Assembly (NCBI RefSeq): GCF_036059255.1
Contig: NZ_CP107947.1
Location: forward strand, 1,426,001 to 1,490,000
DNA length: 64,000 nucleotides
From: Micromonospora sp. NBC_00389
GTDB lineage: Bacteria > Actinomycetota > Actinomycetes > Mycobacteriales > Micromonosporaceae
Direction: 5' to 3'
The notes under the pieces are model-generated. The model searched no databases and had not been told where the DNA came from. It saw only the letters and a program-made list of their open reading frames with translations. A program made the position numbers and the translations under genes. Below are positions 32,819-41,487 of the stretch, piece by piece (the first letter of the stretch is position 1; each line of letters begins with the position of its first letter).

Positions 32819-33865
32819 TCAGCGGCGGCCACGTCGGCCCCGCTTGTGGGGACGGACCACGCCGGGCAGGCCGACGGACGGCCAGCCGTCCAGCTCCGAT
32901 GGGGGCACGCCGCGTCGGAGCAGGTCGTCCAGGAGCAGGGCCAGCGAGTAGTCGGGGTGCAGGCTCAACGCACGCTCCAGCGCGACCGCGGCCAGTGCCC
33001 CCTGCCCCGCCCGCCAGGCGGCGAACGCCAGCAGCGCGCCAGGCGCGGCGGTCAGCTCCGGCTCCGCCCGGCGGAGCACGTCGGTCCAGAGGGCGATGTC
33101 CCGGTCCCGACCGTCGGTGCGTTCCCAGGCGTGGTCGCGGATCGGCAGGTGGGTCAGCAGCAGGCTCAGCCAGGCCACCTCGTCGTCGTCGAGCCGCTCG
33201 CCGCGCCGCTGCCGGCGCTGCGCCTCGCGGACCGCTGCCACCCCGGCTGAGCGCAGCGCCCGGCCGCCGAGCAGGTCGCTCGCAGGCGCCTGCTCGACCA
33301 GTTCGGTCAGTCGCCGCTCGGCCCGGACGGTGGCCGCGCGCAGCGCGTCCCGGGCCGGGCCGTCCACCGGCGACACCTGTGCCGCGAGGGCGGCCCGGTC
33401 GGGGAGCGCGACCTGGCCGGCGAAGACCGCCGAGGCGGTCACCGGGTTGGCCGCCGGGTCGTAGCGCCGGCCCTCGGGCGGGCAGCAGTCGGCCTCGGCG
33501 CAGAGGTAGGACCACCAGCGACCATCGGTCACCCGCAGCGCGTCGAGCACGTCCAACCCGGCGCCGGTCAGGGCGGCGCGCACCGCGTCCACGCTCGGCG
33601 TCACCCGGTCGGGCGGCCCGTAGCCGACCACGGTCGCCGCCTCCGCGCCCTGCCGGTGGATCACCCCGGCCAGGTGCTGGGCTCGCTCGACCGGGTCGGC
33701 CGACGGATCGGGCAGGTCGGCGCGGGCGGCGAAGATGATCTGCCGTCCACGCAGCGCCACCGCGACCACGCTGTCGGCGGGGTGGAAGCCGAGCAGGTAC
33801 GGCACGGCGGCGAGCAGGTCGGCGGGTGAGCGGACGGCGAGCCGGGGGCGTTCGGTCGAGGTCAT
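32819..33865 (-). CDS. DUF4192 domain protein
   Basis: Protein of 348 residues matching the actinobacterial DUF4192 family: RLAVRSPADLLAAVPYLLGFHPADSVVAVALRG at the start, VVGYGPPDRVTPSVDAVRAAL in the middle and DGRWWSYLCAEADCCPPEGRRYDP, a Cys-rich conserved patch. Two-thirds along, the chain becomes helical with LLTHLPIRDHAWERTDG. No catalytic residues are known. The last residues are basic (HKRGRRGRR). ATG at 33865. It diverges from the fructosamine-kinase-like gene across a 194-base region that has two DnaA-box-like sites. Confidence 0.85.
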   Translation of the reverse strand: MTSTERPRLAVRSPADLLAAVPYLLGFHPADSVVAVALRGRQIIFAARADLPDPSADPVERAQHLAGVIHRQGAEAATVVGYGPPDRVTPSVDAVRAALTGAGLDVLDALRVTDGRWWSYLCAEADCCPPEGRRYDPAANPVTASAVFAGQVALPDRAALAAQVSPVDGPARDALRAATVRAERRLTELVEQAPASDLLGGRALRSAGVAAVREAQRRQRRGERLDDDEVAWLSLLLTHLPIRDHAWERTDGRDRDIALWTDVLRRAEPELTAAPGALLAFAAWRAGQGALAAVALERALSLHPDYSLALLLDDLLRRGVPPSELDGWPSVGLPGVVRPHKRGRRGRR

Positions 33866-33904
33866 GCCGGCAGCCTGCGACGCGGTGGCACGGCTTCGCC
33901 GCCC

Positions 33905-33938
33905 CTGTGGACGACACGCGAGTTATCCACAGTCACTC
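33905..33938. promoter_or_regulatory. CTGTGGA/TCCACAG element with perfect DnaA box
   Basis: TGTGGACGA (33906-33914, inverse of TCGTCCACA) faces TTATCCACA (33923-33931), the latter a perfect match to the E. coli DnaA box. The stretch ATCCACAGTCACTC (33925-33938) is identical to one at 14485-14498 in the arcA upstream element. The site is in the divergent region of DUF4192 and the kinase-like gene. Confidence 0.5.
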
Positions 33939-34059
33939 ACCGTGTTGTCCCTGCTCACCGCGTACCAAGACGTACTCGGAAGCGACCTGTGGCGCCGGGA
34001 ACCGAGCCGATGTGTTCGGGCGGCACCGTTGTGTCGTGGGGAGCGGTTACCGTGCGCTG

Positions 34060-34971
34060 ATGGACCTGGCGTACCTGCGCGCGCACCCGGCACACCTGCC
34101 GACGTTCCTGACCCACCAGCGGATCCGGGAGACGCCGGTCGCCGGTGGGGACATCTGCGCCGCCGCCCGGCTCACCCTGGACGACGGTCACTCGGTCTTC
34201 GCCAAGTCCTGGCCGGAGCGGGCCGGCCGGCCGGCGCCGGAGGGCTTCTTCGACGCCGAGGCGGCCGGGTTGCGCTGGCTGCGGGAGACCGGCACGGTCG
34301 CCGTACCTGAGGTGATCGTGGCGTTGCCCGACCTGCTGGCGCTCGACTGGGTGGAGCCCGGCGAGCCGACGCCGGAGGCGGCCGAGCGCTTCGGCCGGGA
34401 GTTGGCCGGCCTGCACCGGGCCGGCGCACCAACCTTCGGTGCGACCTGGCCCGGTTTCATCGGGGCTCTCCCGCAGGACAACACCCCCGATGACGGCCCC
34501 TGGTCGACGTGGTTCGCCGAACGACGACTCGTCCCCTACCTGCGGCGATCGGTCGACGAAGGCGCTCTGAGCAGCGCTGACGCCGAGCTGGTCGAGCAGG
34601 TGATCGGTCGGGTCGGCGAGTTTGGCGGGGACGAGCCACCGGCCCGCATCCACGGCGACCTGTGGCCGGGCAACGTGCTGTGGGGCCACGACCGGGCCTG
34701 GTTGGTCGACCCGGCGGCGCACGGCGGCCACCGGGAGACCGACCTCGCCCAGTTGGCGCTCTTCGGCGGCCTCCCGCACCTGGACCGGGTGCTGGCCGCC
34801 TATCGGGAGAGCTGGCCGTTGACCGAGGGCTGGCGGGCACGAATGCCGCTGCATCAGCTGCACCTGCTGCTCGTGCACACCGCGCTCTTCGGCGGCGGTT
34901 ACCGGGACGCGGTCATCCAGAACGCCCGTGCCGCCCTGGGCCGGCCCGAGCGCGCTACGGTCGACAGGTGA
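34060..34971 (+). CDS. Fructosamine kinase family protein
   Basis: Protein-kinase-like fold enzyme of 303 residues. Fructosamine-3-kinase family features are present: an ATP-site lysine in HSVFAKSWPE, the catalytic HGDLWPGNVLWG (Asp as base) and the metal-binding DPAAHGGHRETDLAQLALFGG. The family phosphorylates ketosamines on glycated proteins or free sugars amines as repair or metabolism. ATG at 34060 is preceded by TTACCGT. Its TGA overlaps the moaA GTG (GTGA), so the kinase and Moco genes are coupled, although no known link joins the functions. Confidence 0.85.
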   Translation: MDLAYLRAHPAHLPTFLTHQRIRETPVAGGDICAAARLTLDDGHSVFAKSWPERAGRPAPEGFFDAEAAGLRWLRETGTVAVPEVIVALPDLLALDWVEPGEPTPEAAERFGRELAGLHRAGAPTFGATWPGFIGALPQDNTPDDGPWSTWFAERRLVPYLRRSVDEGALSSADAELVEQVIGRVGEFGGDEPPARIHGDLWPGNVLWGHDRAWLVDPAAHGGHRETDLAQLALFGGLPHLDRVLAAYRESWPLTEGWRARMPLHQLHLLLVHTALFGGGYRDAVIQNARAALGRPERATVDR

Positions 34972-35981
34972 GCGTCGCCCCGCGGACCGACGGCGTCCTC
35001 GTCGACCGGTACGGCCGCGTCGCCCGGGACCTGCGCGTGTCCCTCACCGACAAGTGCAATCTGCGCTGCACCTACTGCATGCCGGCCGAGGGTCTGCCCT
35101 GGCTGGCGGGCCCTGAGCTGCTCATCGACGAGGAGATCGTCCGTCTGGTCCGGGTGGCGGTCGAGCGGCTCGACGTGACCGAGGTGCGGTTCACCGGCGG
35201 CGAGCCGCTGATCCGGCCCGGGCTGCTCGACATCGTGGCCGCGGTCGCCGCGCTGGAGCCGCGCCCGCGGATCTCGCTCACCACCAACGGCATCGGCCTG
35301 GATCGGCTCGCCCCGGCGCTGCGCACTGCCGGCCTCGATCGGGTCAACGTCTCGCTGGACACTCTGGACCCGGCCCGGTTCACCCAGCTCACCCGCCGTC
35401 CCCGGTTGGACGCGGTGCTCGCCGGGCTGGCCGGGGCCGCAGCCGCCGGGCTCGCCCCCGTGAAGATCAATTCTGTGCTGATGCGCGGCGTCAACGACGG
35501 CGACGCACCGGCTCTGCTCCGCTTCGCCTTGGACCACGGCTACCAACTGCGGATCATCGAGCAGATGCCACTGGACGCCCAGCACGGTTGGGACCGCAAC
35601 TCGATGGTCACCGCCGAGGAGATCCTGACGTCCCTGCGTACCCACTTCGACCTCAGCCCTGACCCGACCGAACGCGGCGCGGCACCGGCGGAGACCTGGC
35701 TGGTCAACGGTGGCCCGGCCCGGGTCGGGGTGATCGCCAGCGTCACCCGACCCTTCTGCGGCGACTGCGACCGCACCCGGCTGACCGCCGACGGCCAGGT
35801 CCGCGCCTGCCTCTTCGCCACCGAGGAGTCCGACCTGCGTGCCGCGCTGCGCGGCGGGGCGGACGACGACGAGCTGGCGCGACGCTGGCGCACTGCCATG
35901 TGGGGCAAGCGCGCCGGGCACGGCATCGACGACCCCACCTTCCTCCAGCCGACCCGCCCGATGTCGGCGATCGGCGGCTGA
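34968..35981 (+). CDS. moaA: GTP 3',8-cyclase MoaA
   Basis: Radical SAM enzyme of 337 residues, first step of molybdenum cofactor synthesis, forming 3',8-cyclo-GTP. The N-terminal cluster CNLRCTYCMPAEG binds the SAM iron-sulfur cluster and FTGGEPLIRPG the SAM; the C-terminal cluster Cys are in PFCGDCDRTRLTADGQVRACLF. The C-terminal double Gly (SAIGG) needed for catalysis is present. GTG at 34968 overlaps the stop of the kinase-like gene. moaD follows after 3 bases. Confidence 0.97.
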   Translation: MSVAPRTDGVLVDRYGRVARDLRVSLTDKCNLRCTYCMPAEGLPWLAGPELLIDEEIVRLVRVAVERLDVTEVRFTGGEPLIRPGLLDIVAAVAALEPRPRISLTTNGIGLDRLAPALRTAGLDRVNVSLDTLDPARFTQLTRRPRLDAVLAGLAGAAAAGLAPVKINSVLMRGVNDGDAPALLRFALDHGYQLRIIEQMPLDAQHGWDRNSMVTAEEILTSLRTHFDLSPDPTERGAAPAETWLVNGGPARVGVIASVTRPFCGDCDRTRLTADGQVRACLFATEESDLRAALRGGADDDELARRWRTAMWGKRAGHGIDDPTFLQPTRPMSAIGG

Positions 35982-35984
35982 GTC

Positions 35985-36239
35985 GTGGACCCGACGCCGC
36001 TGACCATCCGCTATTTCGCGGGCGCGCGCGCCGCCGCCGGCCGCGCCGAGGAGGTCACCCCCGCCGGCCGGTCACTCGACGACCTCACCGTCGAGCTGGC
36101 CCAGCGGCACGGCGACCAACTCGCCGCCGTACTGCGGGTGGCGAGTTTCCTCGTGGACGGTGTGAGCTGTCATGATCGTCAGGCACCCCTGCCGGGCGGG
36201 GCGACGATCGATGTCCTGCCCCCGTTCGCGGGCGGGTGA
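35985..36239 (+). CDS. moaD: MoaD-type molybdopterin synthase sulfur carrier
   Basis: Ubiquitin-like sulfur carrier of 84 residues ending in the required Gly-Gly (LPPFAGG), which is adenylated and thiocarboxylated before giving sulfur to MoaE. The beta-grasp start TIRYFAGARAAAG and DGVSCHDRQAPLPGGATIDVLPPFAGG are typical. GTG at 35985 lies three bases after the moaA stop. MoaE is encoded 12 kb away on the other strand. Confidence 0.9.
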   Translation: MDPTPLTIRYFAGARAAAGRAEEVTPAGRSLDDLTVELAQRHGDQLAAVLRVASFLVDGVSCHDRQAPLPGGATIDVLPPFAGG

Positions 36240-36255
36240 GGGAGACGCACAGATA

Positions 36256-37497
36256 ATGGCGGTTGTGGGTTTCGTAGCCGTCCTGGCGCTGATCACCGGT
36301 CTCATCCATCTCTACCTGTGGAAGCGGCTGGTTCGGGACACCACCACGCCGGGCCGCTGGCGGCGGATCGGCGGGATGGCCGCCCTGGTCCTGGCGCTGC
36401 TCGTGCCGATCACCCTCGCCGGGACCCAGGCCGGGCTCTACTGGCTGGCCTGGCCGGGCTACCTCTGGCTCGCGCTGATGTTCTACCTGCTGGTCCTGCT
36501 CGTCGTGCTGGAAGTGCCGATGCTGGTCACCCGGCTGGTGCTGCGCCGCCGGGTGATCGCCGCCGAGCCGACCACCGCCGCGCCCGAGCCGGTCCTGGTC
36601 GGGGCCGCCGGGCCGACCGAGCCGCCGGCCGTCGGCGCCGTCGCGGCACCGGACCACGACCCGGCCCGCCGGCTGCTGCTGGCCCGCGGGGCCGCCATCT
36701 TCGCCGGCCTCACCGCCACCGGCCTCACGGGGTACGGGGTACGCACCGCGCTGGGCCCGCCCCAGCTGGACCGGGTGCGGATTCCGCTCGCAAAGCTCCC
36801 GCGCAGCATGGACGGCCTGCGCATCGCGACCGTCTCCGACATCCACCTCGGCCCGCTGCGCGGCCGGGCGCACACCGAGCGGATCGTCGCCGCGATCAAC
36901 CGGCTCGACGCCGACCTGGTGGCGGTCGTCGGTGACCTGGTCGACGGCTCGGTCGCCGAGTTGGGCTCGGCCGCCGCGCCGCTGCGCGACCTGCGCTCCC
37001 GCTACGGCAGCTTCTTCGTCACCGGCAACCACGAGTACTACTCGGGGGTGGAGGAGTGGGTCCAGGAGGTGGACCGGCTCGGCCTGCGGGTGCTGCAGAA
37101 CAAGCGGCAGGAGATCCAGGCCCGGGGCGGCGTGCTCGATCTGGCCGGCGTGAACGACCTGTCCGGCACGGGCACCGGCCTCGCAGCCGGGCCGGACTTC
37201 GCCGCCGCGCTCGGTGACCGTGACACGAGCCGGCCGGTGATCCTGCTCGCGCACCAGCCGTTGGCGGCGGTCGAGGCGGCAACGTACGGCGTCGACCTGC
37301 AACTGTCCGGGCACACCCACGGCGGGCAGATGGTGCCGTTCAACCTGGCCGTCCGACTCGAACAGCCGGTGGTCAGCGGGCTGGGCGAGGTCGACGGCAC
37401 CAAGGTCTACGTGACCAACGGCGCCGGCTTCTGGGGTCCGCCGGTCCGGGTCGGGGCCGAACCGCAGATCACCCTCGTCGAGCTGCGCTCGGCATAG
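36256..37497 (+). CDS. Membrane-anchored metallophosphoesterase
   Basis: Protein of 413 residues with about four N-terminal membrane helices (about 3-25, 35-55, 62-90, 140-160) and a calcineurin-like phosphoesterase domain. Metal ligands follow the usual order: SDIHLGPLRG, VGDLVDGSV, VTGNHEYYSG, LLAHQPLAA, and LSGHTHGGQ. Members act on lipid or nucleotide phosphates at the membrane, for example UDP-diacylglucosamine-like substrates or cyclic nucleotides; the substrate is unknown. ATG at 36256 gives the natural start of the first helix. It follows moaD by 16 bases and is probably cotranscribed. Confidence 0.85.
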   Translation: MAVVGFVAVLALITGLIHLYLWKRLVRDTTTPGRWRRIGGMAALVLALLVPITLAGTQAGLYWLAWPGYLWLALMFYLLVLLVVLEVPMLVTRLVLRRRVIAAEPTTAAPEPVLVGAAGPTEPPAVGAVAAPDHDPARRLLLARGAAIFAGLTATGLTGYGVRTALGPPQLDRVRIPLAKLPRSMDGLRIATVSDIHLGPLRGRAHTERIVAAINRLDADLVAVVGDLVDGSVAELGSAAAPLRDLRSRYGSFFVTGNHEYYSGVEEWVQEVDRLGLRVLQNKRQEIQARGGVLDLAGVNDLSGTGTGLAAGPDFAAALGDRDTSRPVILLAHQPLAAVEAATYGVDLQLSGHTHGGQMVPFNLAVRLEQPVVSGLGEVDGTKVYVTNGAGFWGPPVRVGAEPQITLVELRSA

Positions 37498-37558
37498 CGG
37501 ACGTCACGTCCGCGCGTGGCGGCAGGCGGCCGGCGCAGCGGGCGTGACAGGATGCGGC

Positions 37559-40500
37559 GTGCCCCCGTTCAGCGCCGTACCCCCCGGTGGCCTACCGCCA
37601 TTCGTCGCGGACCTGCACATCCACTCGAAGTACTCGCGCGCGTGCAGCCGCGACCTCACCCTGCCGAACCTCGCCTGGTGGGCCCGGCGTAAGGGCATCG
37701 CCCTGCTCGGCACCGGAGACTTCACCCACCCCGCCTGGTACGACCACCTGCGGGAGACACTGCGCCCGGCCGAACCGGGGCTCTACCGGCTCGACCCGGA
37801 GGCGGAACGGGACATCGCCCGCCGACTGCCGCCTCGACTCGCCAGCACGGCGGAGGCGAACCCGGTCCGGTTCATGCTGAGCGTGGAGATCTCCACCATC
37901 TACAAGCGGGACGACCGGACCCGCAAGGTGCATCATCTGATCTACCTGCCCGACCTGGATGCGGTGGCCCGGTTCAACGCCGCGCTCGGCCGGATCGGCA
38001 ACCTCGGCTCCGACGGTCGGCCGATCCTCGGCCTGGACTCCCGGGACCTGCTGGAGATCACCCTCGAGGCGAGCCCGGACGGCTACCTGGTCCCGGCGCA
38101 CATCTGGACGCCGTGGTTCTCCGCGCTGGGCTCGAAGTCCGGCTTCGACGCGATCGCCGACTGCTACGCCGACCTGGCCGAGCACATCTTCGCCGTGGAG
38201 ACCGGTCTCTCCTCCGACCCGGCGATGAACTGGCGGGTCGGCAGCCTCGACCGGTACCAGTTGGTCTCCAACTCGGACGCGCACTCCCCGCCGGCCCTGG
38301 GCCGCGAGGCGACCGTGCTGACCGCCGAGCGGGACTACTTCGCCGTCCGGGAGGCGCTGCGGACCGGCGACGGTCTGGCCGGCACCATCGAGTTCTTCCC
38401 GGAGGAGGGCAAGTACCACGCGGACGGGCACCGGCTGTGCGGGGTCACCTGGTCCCCGGAGCGGACCAGGGCCGCCGGCGGACGCTGCCCCGAGTGTGGC
38501 AAGCCGCTCACCGTAGGCGTCCTCAGCCGGGTCGAGGAGTTGGCCGACCGCGCGGAGGGGCACCGGCCGGCGCACGCTCGGGAGGTCACCCACCTGGTGC
38601 AGTTGGCCGAGATCCTCGGCGAGATCAACAAGGTGGGCGCCCGGTCGAAGAAGGTCGAGGGACGGCTCAACGAGTTGCTCGCCGCGCTCGGCCCCGAGCT
38701 GGAGATCCTGACCACGACACCGTTGACCGACATCGCGCAGGCCGGCGGTGAGCTGCTCGCGGAGGGCATCGGGCGGCTGCGGCGCGGCGACGTGCGCCGG
38801 GTGCCGGGCTACGACGGCGAGTACGGAGTGATCACCCTCTTCGACCCGGCGGAGCTGAGTGTCCGTGCCGACACAGCCCAGGAGACGCTGTTCGACGTAC
38901 CGGTGCCGGCGCAGCGGCGACCCGCGGAGCCGGCGGCGAAGGTGAAGCGCCCTGCGGCGACGAAGGCGGAGCCGAAGCGCAAGACCGCCCCAGCACCCGC
39001 CCCGCCGATCGCGTCACCGCCGTCACCGCACGAGCCGTTCGAGCCGATGCTCGCGGGCATGGAGGAGGTCGGCACCGGCCTGCTGGACCGGCTGGACGCG
39101 ATGCAGCGGGTGGCCGCCTCCGCGCCCGGCGGCCCGCTGCTCATCGTGGCCGGCCCGGGCACCGGCAAGACCCGGACGCTGACCCACCGGATCGCGTACC
39201 TCTGCGCGGAGCTGAACGTCTTTCCCGAGCACTGCCTGGCCATCACCTTCACCCGCCGGGCCGCCGAGGAGCTGCGGCACCGCCTCGACGGTCTACTCGG
39301 CCCGGTCGCCGAGGACGTCACCGTGGGCACCTTCCACGCGCTGGGGCTGACCATCCTGCGCGAGAACGCCGACGCGGCGGGCCTGCCGGCGGCCTTCCGG
39401 ATCGCCGACGACGCCGAGCGGGCGGCGGCCCGGTCGGAGGCCGGCGACGACCCCGCGAGCTACATCGCACTGCTGCGCAAGCAGGACCTCGTCGACCTGG
39501 ACGAGCTGGTGAGCCTGCCGGTGGAGCTGCTACGGGGCGACCGGGAGCTGGTCGGGCGGTACCGGGACCGCTGGCGGTGGATCTTCGTCGACGAGTACCA
39601 GGACGTTGACGCCGTGCAGTACGAGCTGCTGCGGCTGCTCAGCCCCGACGACGGCAACCTCTGCGCGATCGGCGACCCGGACCAGGCGATCTACTCGTTC
39701 CGGGGCGCCGACGTCGGCTACTTCCTGCGCTTCTCCCAGGACTTCACCGACGCCCGGTTGGTCCGGCTCAACCGCAACTACCGCTCCTCGGCACCGATCC
39801 TGGCCGCTGCGGTGCAGGCCATCGCGCCGTCCTCGCTGGTCCGTGGCCGACGGCTGGACCCGGCCCGGCTCGACCCGGAGGCGCCACTGGTCGGCCGCTA
39901 CCCCGCGGCGTCCGTCGCCGAGGAGGCCGACTTCGTGGTCCGTACCGTCGACGATCTGGTCGGCGGGCTGTCCCACCGGTCGCTGGACTCGGGTCGGATC
40001 GACGGTCGGTCCACCTCCCTGTCGTTCTCCGACATCGCCGTGCTGTACCGCACCGACGCGCAGGCCGCGCCGATCGTGGACGCGCTGACCCGGGCCAACA
40101 TTCCGGTACAGAAGCGCTCACACGACCGGCTGCGGGACCGGCCCGGGGTGGCGGCCATCGCGCGCGAGCTGCGGCACGCCGACGGATTGGCGGGCTCGTT
40201 GGCCGCCCGGGTCCGGCTGGCCGGCCAGGTCGTGGCCGAGCGGTTCGCCGTGCCCACCCTGGACGGCGCCGTCGCGGGCCGTCCCGAGGACGTCCGCTCC
40301 GCGGTGGACCTGCTGACCCCGCTGGCCCGACGCTGCGGCGACGACCTGGAGACGTTCCTGTCGCAGCTGGCCACCGGCGCGGAGGTCGACGCGCTCGACC
40401 CGCGCGCGGAGGCGGTCACGCTGCTCACCCTGCACGCCGCAAAGGGCCTGGAGTTCCCGGTGGTCTTCCTGGTCGGCGCTGAGGACGGGCTGCTGCCGCT

Positions 40501-40744
40501 GCGCTGGCCGGGCTCGACGCCCGACGAGGACGCGGTGGCCGAGGAGCGCCGGCTCTTCTTCGTCGGCCTGACCCGGGCGCAGGACCGCCTGTACGTCAGT
40601 CACGCCGCCCGCCGCACCCGGCACGGCGCGGAACGCGACTGCGCTCCGTCACCGTTCCTCGGCGTCATCGACCCCGGCTTGTTCGAGCGGTTCGGCGAGA
40701 CCGAGCCGCGCCGTCCCAAGGACCGTCAGCTCCGCCTCATCTGA
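37559..40744 (+). CDS. Endonuclease Q-like PHP domain fused to UvrD-family helicase
   Basis: Single 1061-residue protein. Residues about 15-420 match endonuclease Q/TIGR00375: ADLHIHSKYS with metal His20 and His22, GTGDFTHPAWYDHLRE, WTPWFSALGSKSGFD, AVETGLSSDPAMNWR, SNSDAHSPPALGRE, and a zinc-ribbon-like set Cys294, Cys310, Cys313. EndoQ nicks DNA beside deaminated bases. After a Pro/Lys linker (about 460-500) a superfamily 1 helicase follows: GPGTGKTRTLTHR (Walker A, about 530-541), ITFTRRAAEEL, IFVDEYQDVD, GDPDQAIYSFRGAD, LNRNYRSS and LTLHAAKGLEFPVVFL. Starts GTG 37544 and 37559 are both possible; the latter lies 5 bases after CAGGAT. No fission point is seen. Confidence 0.85.
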   Translation: MPPFSAVPPGGLPPFVADLHIHSKYSRACSRDLTLPNLAWWARRKGIALLGTGDFTHPAWYDHLRETLRPAEPGLYRLDPEAERDIARRLPPRLASTAEANPVRFMLSVEISTIYKRDDRTRKVHHLIYLPDLDAVARFNAALGRIGNLGSDGRPILGLDSRDLLEITLEASPDGYLVPAHIWTPWFSALGSKSGFDAIADCYADLAEHIFAVETGLSSDPAMNWRVGSLDRYQLVSNSDAHSPPALGREATVLTAERDYFAVREALRTGDGLAGTIEFFPEEGKYHADGHRLCGVTWSPERTRAAGGRCPECGKPLTVGVLSRVEELADRAEGHRPAHAREVTHLVQLAEILGEINKVGARSKKVEGRLNELLAALGPELEILTTTPLTDIAQAGGELLAEGIGRLRRGDVRRVPGYDGEYGVITLFDPAELSVRADTAQETLFDVPVPAQRRPAEPAAKVKRPAATKAEPKRKTAPAPAPPIASPPSPHEPFEPMLAGMEEVGTGLLDRLDAMQRVAASAPGGPLLIVAGPGTGKTRTLTHRIAYLCAELNVFPEHCLAITFTRRAAEELRHRLDGLLGPVAEDVTVGTFHALGLTILRENADAAGLPAAFRIADDAERAAARSEAGDDPASYIALLRKQDLVDLDELVSLPVELLRGDRELVGRYRDRWRWIFVDEYQDVDAVQYELLRLLSPDDGNLCAIGDPDQAIYSFRGADVGYFLRFSQDFTDARLVRLNRNYRSSAPILAAAVQAIAPSSLVRGRRLDPARLDPEAPLVGRYPAASVAEEADFVVRTVDDLVGGLSHRSLDSGRIDGRSTSLSFSDIAVLYRTDAQAAPIVDALTRANIPVQKRSHDRLRDRPGVAAIARELRHADGLAGSLAARVRLAGQVVAERFAVPTLDGAVAGRPEDVRSAVDLLTPLARRCGDDLETFLSQLATGAEVDALDPRAEAVTLLTLHAAKGLEFPVVFLVGAEDGLLPLRWPGSTPDEDAVAEERRLFFVGLTRAQDRLYVSHAARRTRHGAERDCAPSPFLGVIDPGLFERFGETEPRRPKDRQLRLI

Positions 40745-40823
40745 CAATCCCCGCTCCCCTCTCCCGACTGCCAGCGGCGAGCCGGCGCAGGCTGGCTGGA
40801 CCCGTCAGCGGTTGGTCGGCGGG

Positions 40824-41477
40824 TCAGCCGAGGAGGACGGCGAGCCAGGCGCCCGCGAGCAGGGCTGGCCCGAGTGGCAGCAGGGTGTCCCGGCGCACCC
40901 GCCGGGCGGCGAGCAGGCCGAGCACCAGGCCGCCGTGCAGCAGGTGTGGCAGGAGCAGGCCGGCCAGCAGTGCGTCTCGGCCGAGCCAGCCGAGCGGCAG
41001 GCCGAGGACGGCGGCGAGCTTCACGTCTCCGAAGCCCAACCGTGAGCCGGGCAGCAGGGCGAGCAGCAGGTGCGCCGCGCCGGCGGCCGCCGCACCAGCC
41101 AGCGCGCCGAGCAGCCGGCCGGGGGTGCCGGCGAGCAGCGCCGTACCGGTCAGGCCGCCGAGGGCCAGCAATCCGGCGGCGAGGACCAGCGGATCGGGCA
41201 GCCGCAGGCAGGCCAGGTCGATCCCGGCGAGCACCAGCCCCACGGCCGCCACCGCGAGGAAGACCGGTAGCGCCGGGTCTTCACCCCGTGCCACGGCGAG
41301 CCCTGCGAACAACACGGCCGCCACCACCGGGCTGAGCCACGCCCACCCGCCGGGCCGCGGCTCAAGACCGGCCCTCGTCAGCTCCGGCGGGGTGGTGAAA
41401 CGCCGGGCCAGCGAGGGTACGGCGAGGCCGACCAGCGCGCCGACCAGCGCGACCGGCACCAGCGCTGCGGCCGACAT
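40824..41477 (-). CDS. Prepilin peptidase (A24 family)
   Basis: Membrane aspartic peptidase of 217 residues with about seven hydrophobic segments. The two catalytic Asp are visible: AGIDLACLRLPD and GFGDVKLAAVLGLPLGW (the GxGD motif). It lacks the N-terminal methylase domain of full PilD, as is usual in actinobacterial TadV-type enzymes. No pilin or tad genes are nearby, so its substrate is encoded elsewhere. ATG at 41477. It follows the fusion protein convergently. Confidence 0.88.
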   Translation of the reverse strand: MSAAALVPVALVGALVGLAVPSLARRFTTPPELTRAGLEPRPGGWAWLSPVVAAVLFAGLAVARGEDPALPVFLAVAAVGLVLAGIDLACLRLPDPLVLAAGLLALGGLTGTALLAGTPGRLLGALAGAAAAGAAHLLLALLPGSRLGFGDVKLAAVLGLPLGWLGRDALLAGLLLPHLLHGGLVLGLLAARRVRRDTLLPLGPALLAGAWLAVLLG

Positions 41478-41487
41478 GGGCCGGACG

